From Desulfobacterales bacterium (GTDB lineage Bacteria; Desulfobacterota; Desulfobacteria; Desulfobacterales; JAFDDL01), in NCBI GenBank assembly GCA_034003325.1, contig JAVEYW010000013.1:62001-126000 (forward strand): a stretch of DNA of 64,000 nt. The letters run 5' to 3'. The notes under the pieces were generated by a model. It was not told the DNA's origin, did not search any database, and saw only the letters and a program-made list of their open reading frames with translations. A program made the position numbers and the translations under genes. How positions within the stretch are numbered: position 1 is the stretch's first letter; every line of letters begins with the position of its first letter. Of this stretch, positions 34,900-43,162 are shown piece after piece.

Positions 34900-35010
34900 T
34901 CCGGCAAAGCCGGAAGCTGGGCGGCTGGGATGCTGGGATGCTTGGCAGCTAACAACCTTCTCCAATGATACACGCTTTTTCGTGCATGTTTCCGATAAAG
35001 GACGATGCCC
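34900..35010 (-). repeat. Dispersed 111-bp intergenic repeat, copy C (inverted)
   Basis: On the minus strand it reads like copies A and B: CCTTTATCGGAAACATG, a stem CACG-aaaaa-CGTG, tandem CAGCATCC units, and a terminal TCCGGC-ttt-GCCGGA hairpin. Its centre has diverged. It starts at the stop codon of the MBL-fold gene, where its hairpin might act as a terminator. Confidence 0.7.
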
Positions 35011-35239
35011 CATGAGTCAGTGCCCGGGGGACTTGCTTTTTCCCTGGACGTTTTGCCCGGTATGGCTGAAATTCCCGTTGGGTTTTAAGAAAGTGCTTTT
35101 ATTCCATTGGGTTGTTTCTAAACACGGTTAATTGACTATTGGCCTTGAATGGATTAAACGCTAAAATACATGGTGAATAAAATAAGGAGCGTAACGCGAA
35201 GACCAATAGCGATTCTTTATCAGCACCGGAGGTGGACAA
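34900..35239. other. Intergenic region with dispersed repeat
   Basis: About 340 bases between two MBL-fold genes. The first 110 bases are repeat copy C; the rest shows no recognisable element apart from the ribosome site GGAGG before the gene at 35240. Confidence 0.5.
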
Positions 35240-35869
35240 ATGGTGTTAGAATCATTTTTAAAGAAAATCGTCTGGCTGGGGCATGATGGATTTCGAATTG
35301 ACGGGTCTCGAACCCTCTATATCGATCCGTTTCAGACGTCTTCAACCGTGAAAGCGGATATCATTTTGGTCAGTCACGAGCATTTTGACCATTGCTCTCC
35401 GAATGACATCGCGCGTATTCAACAGGACCATACCGTGATCGTTACGGAAAAGAATTCTGCGGCAAAGCTCTCTGGTGATGTACGGGTGGTCACGCCGGGC
35501 GATGTGGTGATGATCGGGGAGGTGACTATTACTGCGGTTCCGGCCTATAATATAGGCAAGCCGTTTCATCCAAAGGCGAACGGGTGGCTTGGATTTGTCG
35601 TCGAAATCGACGGGGTGCGCGTTTATCATGCGGGGGATACCGACTTCATACCGGAAATGAAGCATCTTCAAATCGATGTCGCGTTGCTCCCGGTTTCCGG
35701 CACCTATGTGATGACGGCTGATGAAGCCATTCAGGCGGCTCGTACCATCAAGCCCCGCGTTGTCATTCCGATGCATTACGGAACCGTTGTGGGAGCGGTG
35801 AGCGATGCCGAAAGAGTGAAGGCGGCGCTTTCCGGCGAGATGGATGTGGTGGTTTTGAAACCGGCATAA
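35240..35869 (+). CDS. Metallo-beta-lactamase-fold metal-dependent hydrolase, UPF0173-like
   Basis: A 209-residue short MBL-fold protein with the zinc motif H46-x-H48-x-D50-H51 (SHEHFDH), VYHAGDTD near residue 130 and VIPMHYGT near 175, typical of the YtkL/UPF0173 branch. The substrate of the branch is unknown. GGAGG stands a few bases before the ATG. It is preceded by repeat copy C and followed by a transposase relic. Confidence 0.87.
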   Translation: MVLESFLKKIVWLGHDGFRIDGSRTLYIDPFQTSSTVKADIILVSHEHFDHCSPNDIARIQQDHTVIVTEKNSAAKLSGDVRVVTPGDVVMIGEVTITAVPAYNIGKPFHPKANGWLGFVVEIDGVRVYHAGDTDFIPEMKHLQIDVALLPVSGTYVMTADEAIQAARTIKPRVVIPMHYGTVVGAVSDAERVKAALSGEMDVVVLKPA

Positions 35870-35908
35870 TTTTATGATGAGACAATGCCGCTGGCATTAC
35901 CGGCGCCT

Positions 35909-36576
35909 TCATCGTAAGGGTAAAGGCTGACTACCGTTACCCTTTGCCCATATATAGGCGAACACAACACTGGGCATCTGTGCTTTATCTTCCGCCACAC
36001 TCACAAGCCTTTTGCTCAGCCGGCCATCCCCAAGGGAGGCGCCGCCGCCGAACTCGTTTTCCGCCCAATGCTCACAGGCCAACTCATCATCCGGAGTCAG
36101 TGCACCGAGACCGGCATCGGCGGATAATCCCATTCGTTTTCTGAACTCTTTGTCGATGGGGTAAACATAGATCGCCTTCCTGCTGAGCGTCGAGTGTTTA
36201 AAACGATCCTGCCTGCCCCGCCCCTTGGTCTTTCCCACTTCGATCCAACTTGCAGCCCTGTAGCACGTCCCAGCATAGTGATCGGTATCCACGAAACTCT
36301 CTACCAGGCTGGGCCTGTAGCCGAATCGCCGCTCGAAATCCTCGGGTTAAACCGCCTACTCATGGCCAGCACCTTGGAGGCCAGATTCCGACATTGCACA
36401 CTCGAACGAATCAGAAAACGGCTCATGCCCACCACCAAATCCAGATGCGCTTGCCGCTGTTCGCCATTCCAGCCGATCCACTCATCGCGGTCGTCCAGTT
36501 GCAGAGCGGCCGCCGCAAATCCCAAACCGTCAAGCCAACCGTGAGGCGAATTGATGAGGCAACGCAACTGCCGCAT
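35909..36576 (-). pseudogene. Relic of a DUF4338/Tn5-type-transposase fusion, frameshifted and truncated
   Basis: Read on the minus strand, 36576-36340 encodes a DUF4338 start (MRQLRCLI, GWLDGLGFAAAALQL, WIGWNGEQRQ, NLASKVL). The frame then breaks at about 36338 and resumes one frame over as FERRFGYRPSLVESFVDTDH, GTCYRAASWIEVGKTKGRGR and a Tn5-type transposase DNA-binding segment (WAENEFGGGASLGDGRLSKRLV). It stops at 35909, shortly after that segment, so the catalytic DDE part is gone. One base gained or two lost would restore the frame. No intact terminal repeats were recognised. It marks an old insertion at the left edge of the acyl-CoA gene block. Confidence 0.75.
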
Positions 36577-37025
36577 TCGAAACTTCCAACCTTTTGGTTA
36601 CAATGCAATTCTAATTTCAGAAAAAAATTATAGTACATTTATTCAAAAGTGTACCGAAGCTTTACTTTTATGAGACATTGTAGCTTGAGCCGATGGTAAA
36701 TACCGTGGCATGAAGAGACACCTATTAGGACAGCGGGAAGAACCGAAGCTCACTTGTTCCTTGCGGAACATATATAAAGAAATTTTAGGGCATTTCAAGC
36801 TGACTGGATATTGGTATTTGGAAAGCATTACAGCGCATAATTCTTCTATTTCATCATGCCGTTGTTATACGCATAGCCTAAGTTTTGAGTGTTTACGGAT
36901 CGATGTGTCTGTTTGCCGGTTTGCTCCCGTTTTTTTAAATACATGCTGAGCAAGTATAATATTATAATGATCAATGATTGTTTGAGTATAGTCAAGAATA
37001 AGTTAAAAATTAATGAAGGAGTAAA
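36577..37025. other. Intergenic region before the acyl-CoA gene block
   Basis: About 450 AT-rich bases between the transposase relic and the first CoA ligase. It holds an inverted repeat TGTTCC-TTGC-GGAACA at 36755-36770 and two TATAAT-like hexamers (36955 and 36963) without clear -35 partners. GAAGGAG precedes the ligase. A frame at 36710-36949 is not supported as a gene. Confidence 0.5.
36755..36770. promoter_or_regulatory. Inverted repeat, possible operator
   Basis: TGTTCC and GGAACA form perfect six-base arms around TTGC, about 255 bases upstream of the first CoA ligase gene. It could be a regulator site or a small RNA hairpin. Confidence 0.3.
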
Positions 37026-38705
37026 ATGATGAGAACCCTGTTCACCCCCGATATGATTTATAAATGCAGAGAGTTGGGCGGCCGACGGTTTTACAATATG
37101 AGCACCGAGTACGACTGGGTAAAGAAAAATGCGTTTGCCTATCCCAAGAAAGAAGCGCTTGTCGACACTCTCTACGGCGTTGAGGCGTCAAAAAGACGAA
37201 GAAAAACGTGGCCTCAAGCGCTTAGTGACATCAATTTGCATATTTTCAACCTGATGGAAGCCGGTTTGTTCAAGGGTGAAATGCTCATTTGTCAACTACC
37301 AAATTGCATTGAGCACTATTATGCCTTTATCGCCGCAAGTAAAATAGGATGCTGGTTTTTAAGCAATCATGTGGATTTTGGGCAGACTGAAACAAAAGGA
37401 ATTCTTGAACACGTAAAGCCGACAATCGCAATTATCGTTGCTGACTGGCACGGCAGGGATATCGCGAGATGGTATAAAGAATATCAAAAGCAGCATCCTG
37501 AATTAAAAAAGATTTATGTGGTTGGAGAGAATGTCCCTGAAGGAACGGAATCTGTTTCTGAACTGCTTAATCCAAAAATTATGGAGAAATTTATACCGGA
37601 AGATCTAGATGCTTTAAAAGTTGGTGTCTACGATCCGTGGTTGATCCTTGAGACCTCTGGAAGCACAGGCCTTCCGAAGCTTGTTGTTCACGGTTCCTAC
37701 TATTTTCAAACATTTATGGGTAGCTATTCCGAGAAAGCAAATTTTACCAGTCGCGACAGGACCCTTTTGTTCGGCCCTCTTAGCGGCACTGCCGGGAAGG
37801 CATACGTATGGATGCCGTTGCATGTGGGTGCCACGGTTGTTTTTCAGACCCATTACAGCGATGAAAGTGCCCTACTGTTAACAGAGGAAGAAAAAATAAC
37901 GGTATGGGGAGGGGTTCCAGCTTTGGGCGAAAGGGCGCTTCTGGGGTCGTTCGCGGAAAAGTACGACTTGAGTAGTTTGATAAAATTTGCTTCGGCAGGT
38001 GGGCCCATATCTAAAGAGATATCATCTCTATTAATAGACAAGGGCGTAAAAGTTATAAACGCATATGGTACTACCGAATCCGGCGGCATTGCATCTTTAA
38101 ATTACTGGATGAATAAGGACGAGCTGCTTCATACAATAGGGACACCTCCTGCGGGCCATAAAATTGTATTAGTTGACAGCGAGGGCAATGAAGTCCCGCA
38201 GGGTGATATCGGAGAGGTATATATATGGTCGATGCATCATGGTTATTATAACCAGCCGGAATACCAGGCAGAGGCGTGGATTGAGGGTGGTAAATGGAAA
38301 GGGTATCAGCGGACAGGGGATTTGGGGAAATTCGATGAGAGAGGCCATCTCGTTTTATCCGGAAGATCAAAGGATATGATCTTGAGAGGCGCTTTAAATA
38401 TCTTTCCAAGAGAAATAGAAGAAATTTTAATAACACATCCTAAAATTAGCCAGGTGGCAATAGTGAAAATGCCGGATCCTGTTTTACATGAGAGAGCCTG
38501 TGCCTTTGTAGCACTTAATGAAGGAGAGCAGTTAACCTTGGGTGAAGTGGCTACGTTTCTGGGGAACAAAGGGTTGGCGAAAATGAAGTATCCGGAACGA
38601 ATAGAAATTATAGATGAAATACCATTTGGTGTAGCGGGAAAGATTGACAAACTTAAGCTGGAGAAACTGATTGCAAAAAAAATAAAAGAAGAAAGTTGTC
38701 AATAG
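37026..38705 (+). CDS. AMP-forming acyl-CoA synthetase (ligase 1)
   Basis: A 559-residue adenylate-forming ligase that activates a carboxylic acid with ATP and CoA. The phosphate-loop motif TSGSTGLPKLV is at about 209-219, YGTTESGG near 347, the hinge segment RTGDLGKFDERGHLVLSGRSKDMI at about 432 and the catalytic lysine in GVAGKIDK near 540. It is closely similar, along nearly its whole length, to the 559-residue ligase at 52382. The acid substrate is unknown; resemblance is to aryl- and alicyclic-acid ligases rather than typical fatty-acid ligases, as a weak impression. GAAGGAG precedes the ATG pair. It appears to head the plus-strand block of transport and acyl-CoA genes. Confidence 0.92.
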   Translation: MMRTLFTPDMIYKCRELGGRRFYNMSTEYDWVKKNAFAYPKKEALVDTLYGVEASKRRRKTWPQALSDINLHIFNLMEAGLFKGEMLICQLPNCIEHYYAFIAASKIGCWFLSNHVDFGQTETKGILEHVKPTIAIIVADWHGRDIARWYKEYQKQHPELKKIYVVGENVPEGTESVSELLNPKIMEKFIPEDLDALKVGVYDPWLILETSGSTGLPKLVVHGSYYFQTFMGSYSEKANFTSRDRTLLFGPLSGTAGKAYVWMPLHVGATVVFQTHYSDESALLLTEEEKITVWGGVPALGERALLGSFAEKYDLSSLIKFASAGGPISKEISSLLIDKGVKVINAYGTTESGGIASLNYWMNKDELLHTIGTPPAGHKIVLVDSEGNEVPQGDIGEVYIWSMHHGYYNQPEYQAEAWIEGGKWKGYQRTGDLGKFDERGHLVLSGRSKDMILRGALNIFPREIEEILITHPKISQVAIVKMPDPVLHERACAFVALNEGEQLTLGEVATFLGNKGLAKMKYPERIEIIDEIPFGVAGKIDKLKLEKLIAKKIKEESCQ

Positions 38706-38858
38706 CGTTAATGCCCATGCGACGGAAGATCAATACATTGAATCGGAAGGTCAGTCAACAATCTGTAAAGGCTGTTATCGCGGAACGGCCGGACGGGGCG
38801 GTTTTTTCCCTGCCGGATCGATTTATGAACCCATAAAACGTAGAGGAGGAGGAAGAAG

Positions 38859-40418
38859 ATGGTGACGAAGGAAAAAAGAATGGGTCTGGTGCACTTTTGG
38901 GAGGGGTGTATCAAATCGGTAAGTCTGGTGGTGTTTAACCTTGTCTTGTCTGGAATCCTTGCATCTGCAGCATACGCAATTAATATAGACATGCCTGGGG
39001 ATGCCAATCTCGACATTAAAACCACATTAAATTACGGTTTTTCCATGCGCTTGGTGGACCCTGATTCTGCACTCCTTAGTAATATCAATGGAGATGACGG
39101 CAATCGGAATTTTGATAAAGGAAAATTGACTTCCAACCGTGGCTCGATATCGACAGAGGTTGCATATATTATCAAAAACTTAACCTTTTATACCAACCTA
39201 TATGGCTTTTATGATCTGGTATATAATGCCGATAATGAAAACGATTCTCCATCGACAAACAATAATTTTGTGGGGGGCCGTATTGCAGAAAATGATGAAT
39301 TTGACGGTGACACCAGGCAAATTCATGGCAGGTCGGGGGATCTTCGAGACCTTTATGTTTCCGGCGACTTTCGAATAGCAGACCGGAGTTTAATGGTTCG
39401 TGTCGGAAAGCAAGTTATTTCCTGGGGGGAATCCCTTGCAACTTTTGGTAGTATATCATCTGCCATGAGCTATGCGGATGCAACGAAGATTAACGTGCCG
39501 GGCTACGAGCTGAGGGATGTTTTTCTTCCTACCGGTGCAGGCTATTTTCAGGTTGCGCTTGTGGATGATTTGTCTCTTTCCGGATATTACCAGTGGGAGT
39601 GGGAGAAAAATATACTCGATGCAGCCGGTTCATTTTTCAGCACTTCAGACCTGATAGATAAAGGCGGGCATTATTATCTGGGCGCGCCAAACATGGTGGC
39701 TTTTACCCGAATAGCAGATGAGGAGCCAAGCAATGGCGGGCAGTGGGGCGCTTCACTTCGCTACAGGGCGCAGAATTTCTATGATACCGAATTTGCTTTG
39801 TGTTACATCAATTATCATGAAAAATTTCCGCTGTTAAAAATTAACCCTGCAGCGGGTGGTTACTACACCGTGTACCCGGAGGATGTCGGACTCATCGGCG
39901 CCAGCTTCGGCACGACGATCGGAGATACGAATTACGGTGGTGAAATTGCCTACCGAATGGATCTTCCGGTACAGGTAAAAGCGGGGTTGCCGACTTATGA
40001 GGAAGTTGATCTTGTCCAGGTTCTTCTAAATGTATATCACGTGTTTGGTCCCATGTCCTTTATAGACAACACGATCGTGCTGTTCGAAGGCGGTTTTAAC
40101 TCCGTGTTGGAAGCGGAAAACCTTTCCAAGGATACCGATGCGTGTGGCTATCTGATCAAAACCACGTTTCAATTTTTTCGTGTGCTGCCCAGGGTCGATC
40201 TAGAGGTTCCGGTTACTTTTAAACACAAGGTCAAAGGTAAATCCGCTCTTACTGGGACCTGGACGGAACGTGAACATGAGCTCGCCATGGGGCTCGACTT
40301 TACCTACGACTTGAATTTGAAATTTAGCCTGAGTTACACGAACTTTTTAGGCGACGCACAAGACTATGCAAAATCGGATCGAGATTACGTGTCTGCCTAT
40401 ATAAAGTATACATTTTAG
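38859..40418 (+). CDS. DUF1302 family outer-membrane beta-barrel protein
   Basis: A 519-residue exported protein: a signal peptide ending near ASAAYA (about residue 39), alternating beta-strand pattern, and a terminal Phe (YIKYTF) as expected for an outer-membrane barrel. It belongs to the DUF1302 family, usually encoded beside DUF1329 and an RND transporter, as here. Probable role: passage of a hydrophobic compound across the outer membrane. A strong GAGGAGGAGG ribosome site precedes the ATG at 38859; an in-frame ATG at 38880 is a less likely start. Confidence 0.87.
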   Translation: MVTKEKRMGLVHFWEGCIKSVSLVVFNLVLSGILASAAYAINIDMPGDANLDIKTTLNYGFSMRLVDPDSALLSNINGDDGNRNFDKGKLTSNRGSISTEVAYIIKNLTFYTNLYGFYDLVYNADNENDSPSTNNNFVGGRIAENDEFDGDTRQIHGRSGDLRDLYVSGDFRIADRSLMVRVGKQVISWGESLATFGSISSAMSYADATKINVPGYELRDVFLPTGAGYFQVALVDDLSLSGYYQWEWEKNILDAAGSFFSTSDLIDKGGHYYLGAPNMVAFTRIADEEPSNGGQWGASLRYRAQNFYDTEFALCYINYHEKFPLLKINPAAGGYYTVYPEDVGLIGASFGTTIGDTNYGGEIAYRMDLPVQVKAGLPTYEEVDLVQVLLNVYHVFGPMSFIDNTIVLFEGGFNSVLEAENLSKDTDACGYLIKTTFQFFRVLPRVDLEVPVTFKHKVKGKSALTGTWTEREHELAMGLDFTYDLNLKFSLSYTNFLGDAQDYAKSDRDYVSAYIKYTF

Positions 40419-40534
40419 CAAATTAATAGGGTTTGTAAGCTAATGAAACCAAGAGACGTTTTTTGGGCAGCCCCGGTGAATTCGGTAAATATTAACTTAA
40501 TTCTAAATAATGATACGGTTCCTTGGAGGTAAAA

Positions 40535-41911
40535 ATGGACAAAAAGATATTGTTTATATTTGGTATACTCATCAGCTTCTGGTTGATAACCGCGCCTGTT
40601 GTGATGGCCAAAGTTACTGCCGAAGAAGCGGCGGCGTTAGGGACTACCTTAACCCCCTTTGGGGCTGAGCGGGCAGGAAACGCGGCGGGCACGATACCCG
40701 CGTGGGACGGTGGAATAACCGCACCGCCCGCCGGGCTGGGCTATCAGGGGCCGGGCAGCCGATACCCCGACCCGTATCAGGATGATAAAAAACTTTTCAG
40801 CATCAATGCCGGGAACATGGAACAATATGGTGATCAGTTGAGTGACGGCGTTAAGGAGCTGTTACGCAAGTATCCGGACACCTACAGACTGGATGTTTAT
40901 CCTACGCACCGGTCCCATGCCGCTCCAGAGTGGGTTTACGATCACACGAAGGAAAATGCTACTCGTGCCGAGCTTATAGACGATGATAATCATGTGACAG
41001 GCGCTTATGGCGGCGTTCCGTTTCCAATCCCCAAAACAGGGGGTGAGATTGTCTGGAATCATACGTTAAGATGGCTGGGAGATGCGCAATCACTTACTTA
41101 TAATTGTTTTCTTGTGCAGCCGGACGGAAACATCGTTCTTTCCAGCGGTTCGACTATTAATACGCAATACCCTTATTATTATAAGGAAGGGGGGCTGGAA
41201 AGCTTCAAAGGAGATTATTTTTTATATCTTTCACTATATATTCAACCTGCAAGAAGGAAAGGCGAGATTGTATTAGTTATCGATTCAGTCGATTTGGCGC
41301 ACAACCCGCGGAGAAGCTACCAGTACCTGACCGGACAGCGCAGAGTGAGAAGGGCACCCACGGTAGCTTATGACACTCCGAACCCCGCTTTCAGCGGTAC
41401 AGTTACCTATGACGATGCCTTTATGTTCAATGGGACACTGGAGCGATACGACTGGAAAATTATACGCAAGCAAGAAATGTTTATTCCCTACAATTGTTAC
41501 AAAGCGCTTGAAAAAACGGCACCATCCGCCAAGTATCAAAAAGGCCATATGAATCCGGAGTATCTTCGCTGGGAGTTGCACCGGGTTTGGGTGGTGGAGG
41601 CAACCTTGAAAAGTGGAGAGCGGCATAGTTATGGTCGGCGGATCTTTATTCATGACGAGGATAGCTATATTCTCATTTTAACGGATAGTTTTGATGGACG
41701 GGATAAACTCTGGCGAACCAATATGGCCGTCACTGCGAATGCTTATGATTTGCCGGGCGTAAATTCGTTCACTAATATTCATTACGATTTGCCAAGTGGT
41801 ATTTATGCTACCAATTTTGATCCTACGGAAGCTGAAAAGTTGACGATTTTCAACCAGCGGTTACCGGAAGACTACTTCACGCCCGATCAGATAAGAAGAA
41901 TGGGGCAATAA
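40535..41911 (+). CDS. DUF1329 family exported protein
   Basis: A 458-residue secreted protein with a signal peptide cleaved after VVMA (about residue 25) and DUF1329 signatures (TPFGAERAGNAAGTIPAWDGG near 38, GGEIVWNHTLRW near 168). DUF1329 resembles outer-membrane lipoprotein-carrier folds (LolA/LolB-like) and is nearly always paired with DUF1302, so a periplasmic carrier for a hydrophobic molecule is a reasonable inference. ATG 40535 is chosen because TTGGAGG stands directly upstream; the TTG at 40523 is part of that site. A long perfect hairpin follows the stop codon. Confidence 0.88.
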   Translation: MDKKILFIFGILISFWLITAPVVMAKVTAEEAAALGTTLTPFGAERAGNAAGTIPAWDGGITAPPAGLGYQGPGSRYPDPYQDDKKLFSINAGNMEQYGDQLSDGVKELLRKYPDTYRLDVYPTHRSHAAPEWVYDHTKENATRAELIDDDNHVTGAYGGVPFPIPKTGGEIVWNHTLRWLGDAQSLTYNCFLVQPDGNIVLSSGSTINTQYPYYYKEGGLESFKGDYFLYLSLYIQPARRKGEIVLVIDSVDLAHNPRRSYQYLTGQRRVRRAPTVAYDTPNPAFSGTVTYDDAFMFNGTLERYDWKIIRKQEMFIPYNCYKALEKTAPSAKYQKGHMNPEYLRWELHRVWVVEATLKSGERHSYGRRIFIHDEDSYILILTDSFDGRDKLWRTNMAVTANAYDLPGVNSFTNIHYDLPSGIYATNFDPTEAEKLTIFNQRLPEDYFTPDQIRRMGQ

Positions 41912-41921
41912 TTTAAAACCC

Positions 41922-41960
41922 GGCCTCTCGCGTAGGCTGAAGGGGTTTTCGCGAGAGGCC
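41922..41960 (+). terminator. Long perfect hairpin between DUF1329 and YCF48-like genes
   Basis: GGCCTCTCGCG and CGCGAGAGGCC form a perfect 11-base stem over a 17-base loop, 10 bases after the DUF1329 stop. There is no proper T-run (TATCCGGTTTTCC follows), so it may be a partial terminator, an RNA-stability element or a processing site that lowers expression of the genes downstream. Confidence 0.6.
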
Positions 41961-41986
41961 TATCCGGTTTTCCAAGAGGGGGGAGT

Positions 41987-43162
41987 ATGTTCTTTTTTCC
42001 TCAATTATTAATTGCGCCCTTTAAACGCGTATGGCCGTTTTATGCCGCGGTGCTGCTAACGGCTTTTTGGGGCGCAATCCCATCTGCTTTTGCCGTCATG
42101 GCGCTACTGGATCTTCCCGCGATGAAGAACGATAAGGCAGCCGAATCAATGCTGACGGATGTAGTCAATACCGGCACCCGTCTTGTGGCCGTTGGAGAAC
42201 ACGGCGTCATCGTTTTTTCGGAGGACAATGGAAAGTCCTGGAAACAAGCAACGGTACCGACAAGTTTAACGCTAACGGCCGTGTTTTTCCCGGTCTCTCA
42301 AAAAGGGTGGGCGGTCGGACATGATGGTGTGATCCTGCATTCGAATGACGGTGGCCAAAGTTGGACACAGCAATTGGATGGGCACGGGATTTTAAAAGCC
42401 AATGCCTCTTTATCAAAGACGCTTGTTGAAAACAAAGAGGCTGCTCTCTCCCATGCAACGCCAGAGGAACGCGAGAAGTTTTCAAAAGAGCTGGAAGATT
42501 CCCGACGCACACTGGAGAAATTTCAGCGGGCTCTTGATGATGACATTTGCTGCGAGCCGTTTATGGATGTTTGGTTCAAAAATGAGAGAGAAGGCTTTGT
42601 TGTTGGCGCTTACGGCCAGTTTTGCCGAACGGTGGATGGGGGAAAGACGTGGCAGGCCTGGTGGGACCGAACCGACAATCCGGATCGGCTTCATCTTAAC
42701 GGAATTACGCAAGCAGCAAAAGGGGCGCTTTTTATCGCCGGCGAAGCCGGAACCCTGTTTCGTTCGCCGGATGGCGGCGAGCATTGGGAAACGCTGTTAT
42801 CCCCTTATGAAGGCTCTTTTTTCGGTATTGTGGCCAGCCCCAACGATTCGTATGTCATCGCTTTCGGGATTAACGGCAACATCGCTCATTCCGCGGATTT
42901 GGGCGAAAGTTGGCGGCACATACTGACTGGAACCGGCGGTGCTTTGGGCGGGGGCGCCGTATGTTCCGACGGAAGGCTGATGATGGTTTCTTATTCCGGG
43001 TTGATGTTGATTGGGTCTGGAGACACGGCTGTGTTTGATCAACAAAAGGTGGGTGTGGGTCTGATTGGTGTGGCAGACGCACGGGATGGCCACGCCGTTA
43101 TTGTCGGCATGAGAGGAGCGAAACAGGTACCTATCGCTGATGACAAGCAAGGGGATAAATAG
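41987..43162 (+). CDS. YCF48-like beta-propeller protein, exported
   Basis: A 391-residue secreted protein: an N-terminal hydrophobic signal (about 15-36) followed by repeated BNR/YCF48 blades with SEDNGKSW, SNDGGQSW, TVDGGKTW, SPDGGEHW and SADLGESW. A helical insert (about 130-185) breaks the blades. Such proteins are called photosystem-assembly-like but are common beside RND transporters in non-phototrophs, where they may assist complex assembly. Its TAG stop abuts the RND transporter start, so the two are coupled. Confidence 0.87.
   Translation: MFFFPQLLIAPFKRVWPFYAAVLLTAFWGAIPSAFAVMALLDLPAMKNDKAAESMLTDVVNTGTRLVAVGEHGVIVFSEDNGKSWKQATVPTSLTLTAVFFPVSQKGWAVGHDGVILHSNDGGQSWTQQLDGHGILKANASLSKTLVENKEAALSHATPEEREKFSKELEDSRRTLEKFQRALDDDICCEPFMDVWFKNEREGFVVGAYGQFCRTVDGGKTWQAWWDRTDNPDRLHLNGITQAAKGALFIAGEAGTLFRSPDGGEHWETLLSPYEGSFFGIVASPNDSYVIAFGINGNIAHSADLGESWRHILTGTGGALGGGAVCSDGRLMMVSYSGLMLIGSGDTAVFDQQKVGVGLIGVADARDGHAVIVGMRGAKQVPIADDKQGDK

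Noticed and set aside
36710-36949. 79-codon open frame before CoA ligase 1
   Set aside because: No ribosome site and no similarity; located in the AT-rich promoter region.
36955-37010. Common operator for the acyl-CoA block (TTGAGTATAGTCAA at about 36988)
   Set aside because: It resembles half of the TetR palindrome at 63085, but arm spacing differs by two bases and the symmetry is imperfect; too weak to call.
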